Positions 25,001-40,000 of a stretch of DNA of 64,000 nt are shown here, piece by piece. The DNA comes from Branchiostoma floridae. Lineage: Eukaryota; Chordata; Leptocardii; Amphioxiformes; Branchiostomatidae. How positions within the stretch are numbered: the first letter of the stretch is position 1; every line of letters begins with the position of its first letter. The stretch is taken from assembly GCF_000003815.2 (NCBI RefSeq), contig NC_049979.1:22921521-22985520 (forward strand), read 5' to 3'. Below the pieces are notes generated by a model. It saw only the letters and a program-made list of their open reading frames with translations. It searched no databases and was not told the origin of the DNA. A program made the position numbers and the translations under genes.

Positions 25001-28000
25001 TACTGACTGACTAACTAAAACTGTGTCTTGAAGAAAAAATATTTTGCTATGAGTTTGGCCCAGATATTAACCTTAATAATATAGCGATGACTGCCTCTTG
25101 GCCATTCATTCCATTTTCTGTCGAATTTTACGATCTGTACCCCCCGTGGGAAGGCGTGGTGGAGGCTACCGCCTGTCCCAGCGGCCTGGATTACGCCGTT
25201 TATGCCCGTTGCAATCGGCGTCTGATCCGTCCCAGCAGCCTGGATTACGTCATTTACGTCCGTCGCAATCGGCGTCTGGTCCGTCCGCAGAGACGTCTGT
25301 TCCCAGCGGGGGTCCCGCCCGACGGAGCGCGGGAGCGTCCGGCTGCCAGCTTTCAGACGCCGTCTCAGACGTCCCGAACGTCCGACCGGACACGTCAAAA
25401 GTGCCAATCTAGACGCGTCCAAGCGTTTGTTGTGCCGTTTGGACCGTCTTGGACGTTTCGTCGGGTGTTCAAAAGCCCGTCCCATGCCGTCCGCCGCCGT
25501 AACCGTCCAGAGCGTCCCAATAATTTAAGACGCCTTGGACGGTTGTCGCAAACGGCGTATCGCCGTCTGAGACGCTTGAATTTTCACATAGGAACACATT
25601 TTTCAAAGCAAATATCTTAATTCGCTATGAATCAAACAATAATAGTAGCATAATTTTCCTGCAGGAAGGAAGGCACAAACTTTGCACCCTCCTTCATTCT
25701 GTTAAAAATTTCTGGGGAGAACCCTGAATAGGAGTTTATGAACAAAATGCTATTTTGTCCATTTTGGGGGTGTTGATATGTGTTTTAACTGGTGGTAATG
25801 TCTTAAGAAAATATGGTTGAGTACTTGCAGCTATATAATCATTTTAATGATATGCTAGTAATTATCAGTAATATACAACAATTTCACTGATTACTTGCTT
25901 CAGGTTCCAAGTGGAAAATGCATGTATCATGTAAATTTTCCCTAGTTGAATTTGAAAGCACCTTTGGCCCCCAGTTTGTTTAGGGGTCATAGCGAGGAAC
26001 CTATGCCCAATTTTACATTAGGGATAGTATAGATATTTTTAAGATAAATAATGGAGAAAATATTATAAAGACTGACCCTAGAAACAGACAAGCAAAAATG
26101 TACAAACACCGGTGTACCCTGGTAGTGTTGACTTACTTATACGGTTCCAAAGGTAGTAAGGCATTCCTCTCCACACAATCTAAGATGTACTTATAGGAGT
26201 ACATATGCATGTGTTCACCTCCTTTCCCATCTGCTGCCAGTCTGTGGGGACAAAGATGAAAGGACAAATATTTAACAAGTACTAATTAGACTTGTCTGAG
26301 CCGTTCGGCGTATTGTGTCTAGTGTCTGCGTATTGTGTNNNNNNNNNNNNNNNNNNNNNNNNNNNNNNNNNNNNNNNNNNNNNNNNNNNNNNNNNNNNNN
26401 NNNNNNNNNNNNNNNNNNNNNNNNNNNNNNNNNNNNNNCAGATATTGTTCAAATCCCAGATATTGTTTCTACTCCTGTCTTAAGTTACACTGCTTGGTTA
26501 CAGGTCTATGTTCCGAAATCTATATGTTCCGAAATGTATAATCATGTACATACAACGTGGATGGTATTCAAGTCTATAGTACTCGTACTAAACTCATACC
26601 CACAAACTAAGCTTCCCTTCTTGAACACCGAGCCGATTCCGACGGTAGCGTGCACGTGCGTGGCCCCCGAGTTGAAAACATTCAAATTCTGGTTTTAGAT
26701 CATGTACCTTCTTCTAATACTCCCCTCTTGTGCAAATGGAGAAGTTTTGAACTGTTTATCTGAAACAGTCTGAGTCTGAACTCGATCGCACATTTCAGCG
26801 GAAAATTTCAAAACACAGACAATTTTCTAACCGCATTTAAACCATTTATCTGGGCGTGTATAATGTTTTTAAAGATAGCTGCATGTATATTTCAAAAGAA
26901 TGTAACTTTGTATGCATACACCACTATATTTATTTACTGGTTTATGTAACTTGTAATCGATATATCTTTTTGATGAATGAGAGTATATTTTTCATTCTTC
27001 GTCAAAAATTTTCATTACGAATTATTGCTATCAAGTTGGTGCGAGGTCATTACAGGTCACTAAATGGCGCTTCCCAAGTTTGACGAAAATTCGTCTGATT
27101 CCAGTTTGTTCACCCAAATGGTAGAAAAGGAGAATAAAATGCGAAGATACATTGTATTTGATCTAAGAATATGAAACGCCGCCATGGTCCGTGTTAGATA
27201 CTTGTAGGCTGTTTCTCCCGGCGAGTTATCGCCGTGCGCCAGGAGCTAGCTTGTTCCTTCCCCAACGATCGCTTACTTCGACCGCCGCCTACATGCATGT
27301 ATGTCGGAATATATTACAGGCTGCAGGAACCATTTATATAGAGATTTCGGAACAAAGAGATTTCGGAACAAAGAGATTTCGGAACATAGAGCGGTCACCA
27401 CACTGCTTCTCACACTGCAGCTGGGAATTTAACCCGCACCAAACCCAGAATACCAGATCACAAACCTAGACACTAAACCGTTATGCCAAAAGGCCCAGAG
27501 CTGTTTGACATGGTCAGTTTGGCAGCACTACTATTACACTGCCAATATGTATGAAAGTGTTATTCGGAACAAAAAATGAAAGTGATATTGCATGCAGAAG
27601 GGGTTCATTGCCCATGATGCAGTCCAGCGTGACAACTTCACATTTTTGCACAAACCGGATAATTGTACAAAATATACTGGTAAATCGGGTGTGCAATTTA
27701 ATGGCTTGACTAGGCAATATAGGATAGAAAATAAAGAATATACACAGATGAAAGAATCAGACTAATAATCCTGAGTGTGCTACTCTCATGTCCCAAATAA
27801 ACCTACCAGGACGTTTATTTTTTTCAGCCTCACAATCCACCCGGTACGTTCTTATTTTGGACGGTACGTTTATTACTTTGCTAAGCCAGGACCCTCAAAG
27901 AATTGAAGCTTTGGGGGTTTCTGCCCATATTTCCGTGGTATTTTTGCTCGAGATTCACTATTTTTCGGGCGAAACATGACCGCGTATGCGGTACTCTTTC

Positions 28001-31000
28001 GGTGATTTCGGTCCATCTCGCTATGACGCTACGAAGTAAATGTTGTTCCTGGGGGAAAATAAGACACCACACTGACGTTTTGAAATACAATTTTTACATA
28101 AATAACTTTTAGTTTTAATTTAGTAGTAGTTTACAGTCTCTGTTTACATCGTAAACCAGCACCTTGCACGAGGAATTTCCGGTCATGCGCTTTCGGCAAC
28201 GAGGCGGAAGAGTGATTCGTTAACATAATAAATGCTGGACGTAAAAATAACAACTATAACTTCGTTTCCCTTGTGATATGAGTTTTGACGCCGCATATTC
28301 TCCAAAACGGCAGGAATTCGTTGGTAAAAACAGCAACTTCATAATCATTTATAAGCTTCAAACTGCCACAAATATTTTCCTCTGTATACATGCATGTGCG
28401 ATTATGCCGAGATGGTCACGTCGAAATAAACTTTCTCTACGTAGGCTTATTTCTTTGGCAAAAATCATCCTTAGTCTAGTTTTCACATAAATAACTTTCA
28501 TGTAATAGATTCTAATCGTTATCATACCGTAATCACTGTATTTCATGCTACACATTAGAATTCTTGTTGCAACATTTTACCTTGGTAAAAATGGAGTCAC
28601 CCACTGACCCCTAGTGACCTTGTTTATCTTGTAAAATTAGGCAAAGACGAAGATTTCCATTTTTGGCCCGCGGAATACGAAAATTGGGACAGCGTACATG
28701 CATTTCAAAAACCTAAAACATCAGATACATGAACAGACGGTCTATTTGTAAAATCTGTCCATATAGTCTTCCAGTTTGCACAGAAATGACGATGTAGAGA
28801 AGGGTAGAGTGCAAAGAGTCTTAGACGAGAAAAAACGCCAAGTGAATTCAACAACACTTTGGTGGAAAAACTTCGCATAAAATCACATAATTTTGTATAA
28901 TGTTTCTTTTCAAAGTTGAGCCTACATTTTGCTGATGTAGTGCAGAAATTGAAAAAAAAGTGAACCCCGCCAGTCGCGCCGGTGAGCGCTATTGGCAGTG
29001 TTGACATAGCGGCCAGACCAAAAATTGTCTGGCCGCGACCGCATTCGACAGGTGACCGCTATACATTTGACACTATTTCTTAATGCTTAGGTCAATGGAA
29101 AAAATCCAAGGGACCGACGAAAACTGACCGCAATGGCCAAGTGGCCCCTATACTCAGGTGACCCATAAGGCAGGTTTCACTGTACCTTTTATTACAAAAT
29201 GGGGAAAATATAATTTGAACAAGATATCTATCTATAGTTCTTCAGCTCATTATCTATACAACTGAATGGTTCTTAGGCATAAATGAATAAAAAGAACCTA
29301 CCTGCTTATCATCTTCTTTTCTTTGGACAGAAGTAGCATGGTCACAGTTAAATACTTGTCAATTTGGTAATTTTCCGGGGGGGTATGTTTATTCCGGGGG
29401 TATGTTTATTAGATATTGAGGATTTGTCCGGGGGGGGGGGGGATGTTTATTCCGGAAGGTATGTTTATTTGGGACATGAGAGTACAAGCAAACAAGTTAC
29501 CAGTACCACATGTACATGTATACACTACAGTAACATGAGCTATTCACTTACTTGATGGAGTATTCACCCCTGGCTCTTGCTAAGCGGTTAGTAACAATTC
29601 CACCACCATGCTACAAGGAAACAATAAGAGAAAAGCAACTGTCAACATATGTAACAATTACATGTTTCAATAGTTTCATCAGGTTTAAACTATTGGAAAA
29701 GCAAAAGGATAAAAGTTTTTTCTTCGCCAAGAAGATTATATTTGTGACATAGTTGAGCAGCTGTTTTGTGGGTGTTACATTAGAGAAACATTTATTGACA
29801 CAAAAGTTACAGCGACTTTCCTAAGGTCTATAAACTACTAACAGTACAATACTAATAAAAAGACATATAATATCTATTTATATGAATAAGTCAACATATT
29901 GAGTCTAGCGTGTCATTTCACTACTGGTTCTACAGTATAATTTTTTTAATATACATGTACATTAATGTACATGTACTGTATTTGCCTATTTGCCTATTTG
30001 TCCACAGTATTAGGGTTATCGCCTCCCATAATGTAAGTGAATTTATCTATCGAACGGAAAGTAGCAAATTCTTTTGTGCAACCTGAAAGTATTGTGAACA
30101 GTTTTGTGCGTTTATCATTATATCGTGAACCATCCATAACAAAGTGACATTCATCTTCCATTTCATTTGGGCAGAATGGACAAAATGGGGAAATCCGGCT
30201 TCTACATTTAGTTCGTGACAACAGGTTGTTATCTTTGTGATTGGTCTACGAATTAATGATGGCCAAAGGTGAAAGTTATTGCAAAGGAGGTCCGGCAAAA
30301 CTTAAAAATCTTGAGCCTTTGAAATGCAATTTCCTGTACTTTGAGGAGGAAAATTAACTTATAAGTTAGCATGTCCGTAGCCAGGATTTTGCCTGGGGGG
30401 GTTCGTTTTACTCTTTGACGGACCAACGAGCGCCAATGGCGCGAGTTTCCTAGGGGGGTCCGGGGGCATGCTCCCCCGGAAAATTTTGAAAATTGAACTC
30501 TCTGAAATGGCATTTCCTGCGTTTTTGAGAGGGTTTCAAAGGAAAAATCAGAGACACTCACATAACTGCTTCAGACAATATTTTATTCGACGAAAACGAA
30601 AGGTTGAGTACATCAGTTATGAAATGGCCCGTGATCACTTCTCCGAACTTTTAACTGGCTTTGATACCCCATTTAATTTGTATACGACCACCGACAAGAA
30701 AACTGAATTGCTTTACAATGCTCTTGTATTTGAAATGTTTTTCCTCTTAGAAATGGGTGAAACCACATCGTGACTACATTTGTATCAGCAGGCTATAACT
30801 GTGTATAACTTTGTTGCACAACAATTGTACAAGATAAAAATTATGGCGTCTACATTTATCAATTAACTACAGTTCTATAGCTCATCTTAACTTGTGTCTG
30901 CGTCAAATGAGACTTGCGGGCGCCAGGAAAGTTTTACCATAGCAACAGCCAGGCGTCACTTTTTTGACTGACAGAGTGCCTAGGCGCACCTGACTTATGG

Positions 31001-34000
31001 TAGCGCGACGGGAGGTACGGGGTAATCTCAAAAACAAGCGGGTCTTGGGCCGTCATATTCGGTCAGAGGATGGGCGAACGTGTTAGCCAACGACTGCGCT
31101 AAAAAGTTTAGCATGTCGTCCCGGAATTTTCTGGCTTTTTGGGTCAATTTTTTAGTCGGAAAAAGGGACCGGACCGTGCGGGCCGGAGCTGGGACGTGTG
31201 GGCCGGAGCTGCGACGTGCGGGCCGGAGTTGGAATCAGTGTGGGTCAGAGCTGGACCGTGCGGGCCGAAGCTGGGACGTGTGGCCAGAGCTGGGACGTGC
31301 GGCCGGAGATGGAATCAGTGCGGGCCAGAGCTGGACCGTGCGGGCAAGAGCTGGACCGTGCGGGCCGGAGCTGGAGTTTAACGGGGGTGTCACAGCGGTC
31401 AGCCACTTTCATGACATGAAAGTTGTTTTTCTAACGCGCGCCGCGCCCCGCCTCGCGCGGGCCGGGCCTTTTGAATAACAGTATAATGCGGACTCTGTTG
31501 TTTTTAACACGTGGTATACGCCCCGGACTCGGGAAGAACTAACTGTAAACCGCAGGGTTCATCTTTACTCTTATGACAAAGTGAGCAATTTTTCTAGGAT
31601 TCTAGACCCGTTGGAAATACAAATAAGTCCGCCTTTTGAAAATAGTTTGTATTGAAAAAACGAACCTTCCAGAAAAAAGCGGACCTTCGAGCGCCTGTGG
31701 GGGGGTGCGTCCGCACCCCCCGAACCCCCCCTGGCTACGGGCATGAGTTAGTGATAGACTACACTCCGAGCTACAAAATATGGGAGGCCACTGGCTAATG
31801 ATTTAAGGGTAATTTTGAGGCTCAATCATGCTTTGCGTGAAATTTTCAGGCAAGATTACGCTTTACATGAAATGCACTGGATACGTTTTATGGTAAATTT
31901 CCCCATCCTCATTAAGAAATGAAAATATGTACAATACTATACTATATATATATATATATATATTTTTTTAGGAAGAGGCCGACAATTACTTGAGAGCAAA
32001 TACAGCATATTTCACCCATACCCCTTCTTGCACAGCATTGGACTGTTCCCTGCGCGAAAATGGAACATTTTAATAGTACTTTTCCCCCAAAATGAACTAA
32101 TAATATTAGTAATATTGTGAATTGATTCCAGGCCGAAATGGAGCTTTCCCAATATTCCCCAGGCCCATATGAAAGAATATACTCTTGCAAAGGAGCTCCT
32201 ATGCATAACTAATTGGTTCTTGGAATTACCAGCTCCTATGTTTCCAAAGGTGAAAAAAATCACTGCACCTTCCATTCAGAAGGTTTTCATCATGAATTCG
32301 AAATTACTAGAATATGAAGCCATTCAACAATTTCCAGTACGATAACTAGGTCTAAGGTTAACCCATGATAAGCTCGTGATGTGGGTACATTTATTGCAGT
32401 TAACGGCATAAGTTCATTTTGAAGCAGGTGCAGGTATTGTGTAGTACTGGAGTGTATGTTTTCTTCAAGCTGAAATCTTAATTTGCTTCTTGTTTTAATG
32501 TATGTCCCCTTACCGAAACGAAGATGTCTCAAATTTTTAAAAGAATTTTACTGTCCCGTCGTTTCATATCCAAGGACCAACAACTTAACTTTTTGTGGCT
32601 TTATCTGCAATCAGCCATCGGGCCTAATCTTGCAATAGAGTTATTTTTAGTGCAACAACTTCGCAGTTTCTCAAAGTATAGGGCATTCTCTCAAAGTAAC
32701 AGCTAATGCTTGTTCGGGGCATTGACCTTGTTTGAGGGTTTCTTTTCGAAGGTCAGTGGTCATACCCTGGCACTGAGAGCATTTTCCTGGGTTGAAAACT
32801 CAGTTTAAAGTTACTTAGAATTTGAAAGTTCAAACAACAACAACACTACTAGTAGAAACACCTACATTTGGTAAGGAAAAAATACAGCACTTTTGCTCCT
32901 AGTGCAGTGAGATACATGTAGAGTAGTACAGTCAAACCTGTCTATAGTGACTGGAGAAATGTGGCCACTATAGACAGGTGGCCCCTAGGTGATCACTAGC
33001 GTTTTCGCCCCCCTTTAGCGTTTTCGACCCCAACCTCCACCCCCACCCCCATACCCGCCAGTGTTTTCGTCCCCCCTAAGGCCACACCAATTTAATTTCT
33101 TGGTTCACGGATTTTTTCATGAAAAATATGGAGCGAAAGGTCGAAATGAAAATAAAAATTGTAAAATGGTTGGGGTAAAGGTAACGGCTAATCCGAAACA
33201 TAAAGAAAAAAAAGTTTTCAGCTTGACAAAAGTACAAAAACACTATTATTGTACAACTTAACAGCACCTGTACCCACACTTAAAGGAGCTTATGATATAA
33301 AGGCCAATTTGCTACACCAGAAAGTTGATGAATGGTTTCATTAATGGTGAAAACTTGCTGAGTGGTAATTTTTATTTTTATTTGTTTTTCAAAAAAATAG
33401 GAGCGAGCGAATCCGTGAACCAAGAAATTAAATTGATGTGGCCTAAGAACATTGCTTCTCGGAGGGTTCTCAAGAGCAACTGGTTACTACATACTGTAAA
33501 TGCATTTAAGTTCGCGGGGATTTAATTTTGCGGTAGCGGGGAAAAGGATTTTCGCGGTGGTTTTAATTTTGCGGTGAAGTGGTCACTGCGAAAACCGCGA
33601 ACATTAATCCACCGCGAACATTTCTGCATTTACAGTATTAGGTACGCTACCTGGTACTATACTGCACCTGGGTAGTAACGTACATGTATATGGTGCGTTA
33701 CCTGGTACCTTTCTGGCACCTTATTACCTGAAGATGTTATACCTCGAAAGTCGATACCATACGGTTCAGTGCAAACAAACCATTGAATTTGAAATGAAAA
33801 AGACACTATTTTTGCAGTTGAGATGGCATAAAAAGACAGCGCTATCGCGAACGTATAAATGAACACCATCTATGCACGGAGTAAGTCAGCTACATGTTTT
33901 CAATTTGTAACAGTATTTTCTATCTTGTGCAGGAAACGTTTCCAAAGCACAACCAAAAACACAAGTGAATAACAGTTTCTCATAATATAAACACTATCTA

Positions 34001-37000
34001 CGCGCAAGTCCAAATACCTATTGCTAAATGCTACAAAAACACTGGTTAAGTACCAGTAAAACACCAGTTCCTAAATACTAGAAAAACAGTCATATTGGAG
34101 GTGAAGATATATACCATCCATAGGCTAGGTGCATATAACAGAATGTGCGATATTCTAATGAATACCTTATCTACATAATAAAGACATTTCATACTTCTTT
34201 TGTGGTCAATTCATGATAGAGGCTTCATATTGGAGATATATAGGTTGCTTGAGGATAGGTGAATACAATGAAATGCATCTTATCTCAAGAGTCAAGTATA
34301 TGCAATAATGGGAATACAGGCTAGGGGACCCAACACTCCTTGTCTGAAACAACTTCAACATGTAATTACCTTAATATTAATACTATGGATGGAGTTATGT
34401 ATCAGACTCGTTTACGTACATCATTCTGAAACTGCATTTTGTGATTTATACCAATCAACTTCTAAAATGTTATGTACATGTACAATGTAAAACCGTTTTT
34501 TTGGGAAGGGGCAAAATCGCTAAAGGGGGGCGAGACGGGGGCAAGATCACTAGCCCGGGAGGGCGAGATCGCTAGTGATTTCACCCCCGGGGGGCGAGAT
34601 CCGGGGGGGGGCGGCGGCGGTGGGTCGAGATCGCTGTGACACCGGACCTAAACATCTGTATACCTGTACCTGTACCTAAACAACCTAAATTACTATTAAA
34701 CGCTACTTTTTAAGACTGCTGGACAAGTAAGTCCTGAATCAACAATGACAATGATGATAATCTTGCAGTTGAAACTTAAGAAAACTTGCAAAGAAATTGT
34801 TTGAGATTCAAATATGTAATTGCCCATACAAAGATGACAATTTATCACTAGAAAAGACGGTTAGCTACATGTTTAACTTACTTAACTTACTTGGTTCAAC
34901 TTTTTTAGGTACAGGTGCAGGTCCGGACCTGTACCTTAACCCATGTACCTGTACCTGTACCTGTACCTGTACCTGAAAATTTGTTTAGGTACACAGCCCT
35001 AACACAGCTCTATATCTAAAATGGTCTAAAATGGACAGACTTGAAAATAAAGTTCCATAGCGTTTTCTCAAGCTTCTTTCAAATAGCTCCAAAGTTTATT
35101 TGCCGTGTGTCCGAGGAGCTTAAAGCCGACCCAGCGTTCTTCTACAGGTTGTTACACACATTTTGCGGGTTTATGGAAAAGCCTGGGCTGTGCCCCTGGG
35201 CTGTCTACCTGGGCTGGCTATCACGTCAGGCTACCGACACCCCCCATACATACCCCCAGGAAAATAAAGCCACCCATTCAGCTGCGCCCCCTAGCGACAT
35301 GTCTGAAAATTGCACCAACCACACTGTGTGTGTGGCATCAGAGCGTGTACGTAACGTATTTCAGCAAAATACTGATACGTGTATTTGTTTATACTTGTTT
35401 TGGATTTCTAAGGATATGCTTGGCGGCTGGCTGTATAAGTTTCTAGGCGGAAGAACCGAAGATTTATTCGTCAATGTCCTGGACAAGGATATTCTGGAGT
35501 ACAGCAGTTTGTTATTTGTGATTTAGCCAAATGTTACGCACCCCCACTCTGAGTTATACCGGCTAGACATCTTCCTTTTTTTCCGGTCCTTATAATGATA
35601 TCCGGGGGACCTTTGGCGAGGCTACTGTAATGAATGCTTGTTAATATTCGCCTTAATGCCTACACCTCACCTCACCTAGTCCCTTGTTGTCTACAAGCGG
35701 TCGAAATGACCCACACCGTGCACCGTGACGCAATTGACCTTTTACCCTGTGGGCTGTCTGGGCGGAGACACGGTGGCGGGAATGGTCTGTCAAGGGTCAA
35801 ATACTAGGTGGTCTATAAAATCAGCGTGTAAAAATAAAGGAGGGGGGCCTAATCCACGTTACGGAGCGGGCATATTTTGGACTATGGCCTGCCTAATACA
35901 ATACTCTGTACCTAATCTTTCAAAAGATTTGGGGTTAAGAACTTTCTTATGCATTATGTAGTGCATTATTGCATTAACTTTGAAAACAAGTAGATAATGT
36001 TGTCAAATACGAAGTAAGGAGGGCGGGCGAATAAACACGGACTGTCATGATCTGTTACCTATCATTTCAATGAACGTTTTTTATGTGTTTATTTTTCATA
36101 AAAAAGGTGGATGCAGAATTGCTGAACAACTGAAAGGATAGCTGGAGAATGGCAGAACATCGTCGGAACGCTGAGATCATCATCACCTAAATCCTGTGGA
36201 ATATGAAAGCATAGTGTATAACCTATATTTCACGTGTATATTTCGCAGTCTACTGTTTTGCGAAAACGGCGTTGATATACATTTATATACATTTCGGCCT
36301 GGTCATTCGACGTTCGCCTTGCTTAGCTTGTAAAACAGGCTTCCATTGTTTTATCTGTCACATAATTAAAGCGCCTAGCCTTTGACATAAACATGAGATT
36401 TCTCTTACTTATGTATGGTAGGGCAAGGATTTGATTTGAGCATTATTATGTAGTGAAAATTGTTACGTCAATTATCTTGTTGATGTTCATTGCTTCAAAT
36501 AAAATGTACACCTATACTATCATCATTTTATGGCCGTAAATTTCTCAAGGTTGGTTTTGGCATCCGTCTCAAGGAAGAGCGTTATTATTCCAGTTCCCTT
36601 CATAATTTAATATAGTACGCTCCAAGCAGAGTTTACGAATTATCGATGTCCTCACTCGATTCAGGTGAAAATAATTACCTTCGTAGTTATTCACTTATTC
36701 ATAACCGATAAAGAAATAGGATACTTCTCGGCAAACTTAAGTGTAGTGTGGATGCTGGAAAGATATCTAACCGACGTTTGTAGTCGGTTTTAATATGTTT
36801 GCTCAGACTAAAATAAAAATGCAAGCTTTTTCCCCCTTTGAGTCGTATGGACGACCGCGGTGTGGATGCTGAAAAGATATCTCCGCGTCTAATTGATATA
36901 TCTAGCATGGTTGTCACTTCAAATCAAAGCATGTGGTCTTCATAATCATTAGGTCTGGCATGCAAGAGACAACCCATTGTTTTCATAGATACGCATTGGA

Positions 37001-40000
37001 GCACTCGCCTCAAACTTCATCAGGGGAGACAATGACAGGTCGCAAGAAACTACATGCCAAGCAGAGGTGATGACTGAACGAAATGAAATCTACACCCATG
37101 TTCGCACTCCGCTCAGTCAAGAATGAGTACGTGCCCCAACCCGGTACGTTTTTTCTTGCGCTCAAACTCATAGCGCTCCATCGCTAGTTGCCTGAGAGTG
37201 GTCAAATTTTGATGACTGAATTTTTTACATATAGATTTGAACAACATACTTGAATAAGAAATGCATTCATGTGGTTCATGAACCTTTCGCGCTGCATGTT
37301 ACAAGCGGCAAACACTGTGAGACAATTTCGTGTATGTAACCTTCCAATTTTGTGCTACGCTGGACAGTGTGCCTAACTCGGTACGCTTTTTTTTACATTA
37401 TGCTCTCTTCAGAAGTAAGTGGTAAATTTAAGTACACAGAAAAAAATTAATAATAATGATATTTTAGCTTTCTTTTGACAGTAAAATCGTGACTGTATGT
37501 ACTTCTAGTCTCACATGAGGAAGGCTGTACCTAGAACAATCCAGCTCATGTTTTTACGGGCAATGGGCTGAATGCACTGATTGTGAATGCCCGACTAAAA
37601 AAACCATTACGAAAAAACGACACCGCTAACATCAACAAAACTCGGTCTGATTATATGAACATATCATCTACATCTCTCTATCAAGTCTTATTTTCATAGA
37701 CAGCACGAATCATTTGTTACAGTCAAATAAATCTTTGGAGCGTTCTCTAGTCTGTCACCTTCACGGCCACACTCCCTTGGGAGTACAATGGTGGCAATGT
37801 TTATGTCGGTTCCTTTTGGTTGCTTTTCTACTCAACAGACATTTGAAGACCCATATTCATAGTGTTTTATGGAGCTTTATTTATGTGTATCATGGCAGTT
37901 GTGTGACTGCTTGAAAGAGTTCGTATAGTTAGCGACACGAGCCGCCAATACACAGAGGCCGGTGACCGCAGTGATTCAGCACTGTCAACATGTTAGAATT
38001 CCGTTTTTTTAAAAACATGAAGTAAATATGTTAAAGTATACTTGGAATGCAAATGAAAGCTGTGTGCATGGACTTGGTTTATTCTCTTCGCCAAGAAGAG
38101 TATGAGATTGCTGACTTGGGTCCGTATGTAGGTCAACAGCATATAACTCGAGAAATTGTGGATGGAACTTTGTGATTTTTGGTAGGTGTGTAGCAGTTGT
38201 CGAAAGGAATGCCAAGTTTGAAAACGGTTTACCTGGCGTTTTCCTACGGTACTGCAGCGAGCTTGGTATGTTTTTTGCGGTTTGTTTTTGGCAGCATAAG
38301 TCAAAATCTAGCTGGGCGATTTTCACGAAACTTGGTAGGTGTGTAGCGGTTTTGGAGAGGAAGGTCAAGTGCGAAAATGGTTTACCTGGCTCTTACCTAT
38401 GGTGCTGTAGCAGGATTTGTATGTAAGTGCGTTTGTCTGTATGCAAGATAACTCGAGAACCCTTGAATGGATCCTGATTATATTTGTTAGGTGGATTGGG
38501 GTTAGGAAAACAAAGGTCAAGTTCGATAATGGGCACCCTAGTGGCTGCCTAAGGTACTGCAGCAAAACTTTTAATTTTGGCACTTCGTGTTCTGGACATG
38601 CTGTGGTCATGATTTTTAAGTGGTAGATAGCCCTTGGAACAGAGAGTAAGTGCTGTGAGTTTGGACCCCCTAGCGGCTTTTTGGGAACTGCAGGCACCGA
38701 TTTCCGTTCAAACTTTGGACGAGGATAACTTGAGAACGTGTAAACAGATCATCAGGATTTTCGGTATGTAGATAGAATGAGTGATGACTTATACAATGTA
38801 ATACTAATTATGCAAATCAGTAGCTAATTTGCATAATTAATGAGGAAAGTTCATAAATCCATGCCAACAGCATATAACTCAAGAAGCTGTGTATGGGTTT
38901 TCATGATATTTAGTATTTAAGTAGCGGCTGCAGAAAGGAAGGTTGTGTTCGAAAATAGTTGACGTAGCATTTTTCGTTAGGACGGTAGCGGTCCGAGTGT
39001 GTGCGTCCTTTTGTTTGTGGAATGCATAATTCGAGAAGCCTTGAAAAAATCCTGATGATATTTGGTAGGTGGGTAGGGGTCAGGAAAACGAAGATAAATT
39101 ATGATAGTGGGCCCCCTAGCGGCTTCCTAAGGTACTGCAGCAAAACTTATTAACTGAAATAAACTGTGCTCTATACATCTCATTTTGACCTATATCTATG
39201 GACACAGCTGTTATACAGATGGTTTGCTGGAGGACGCCCTTACACTGGGGACAAAGTCTAAATTGACAAGCATGAAATTCTGATTGACCAGGGATGCTAC
39301 CAGGTCATCTGTCAGGTCAAAGTCTGGTTTTGGTAATGTTTGCGTGTTTGTGAGGAACACAGTTCATGCAGTCATTTGCTATTTAGTAATACATGAATAA
39401 GACCTTAAAGTCTTAAATAAAGGCATGATTATTTGGCGAAGAGATGGGTTCGTTGAACTCTAGTTTACCTTTGTAATCAGCATAGCCAGTGGCAACAAAC
39501 ACGGTGTACTTATGGATAATAAGATCAGCAAAAAATCCGTTCCGTCTTACGACGGTAACCGTCTTAGGGCGGCCCCCGTTACAACGTCTCTGAATACAGT
39601 AAAACTGCAGAGACCTTCTTGCCTCTACCTAACTGACACTACTAAGTTAAAGCGTCACTTTTCTCCGAGCAGATATTGGGACGTAGGGATAGATGTTGGC
39701 TGGGATGTTTAAAAAAAAAAGGCCACCAAGATGCCCCTCGATAGCTCCCAAACCTCTGCTTGGAACATAGCTCGTAACTACCACAATCACCACCCCACCC
39801 CTCTTCGGCCTCCTGGAAAGATATCTCGGCGTCTAATTGATATATCTATCATGGTTGTCACTACAAATCAGAGCATGTGGTCTTCATAATCATTAGGTCT
39901 GGCCTGCTGCAAGAGAGGTGGCCTGAAAGAGAGGCCCATTGTTTCCATAGATAGGCGTTGGAGCACTCGCCTCAAAATTCATCAGGGGAGACAATGACAG

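Noticed and set aside
25015-25620. 156- and 177-codon frames on opposite strands
   Set aside because: They translate the GGACGC-rich end of a transposable element; several frames are open because of composition.
26292-26698. Frames running through N positions
   Set aside because: They exist only because the gap is read as open; the same applies at 44951-45376.
29304-29322. Possible 19-bp microexon of RAP1 with GTAGGT donor
   Set aside because: Its length breaks the phase. Exon 2 joins exon 3 directly in phase 2 and reproduces the human alignment.
31080-31478. Three overlapping plus frames (73-132 codons)
   Set aside because: Minisatellite in which all frames are open; no domain.
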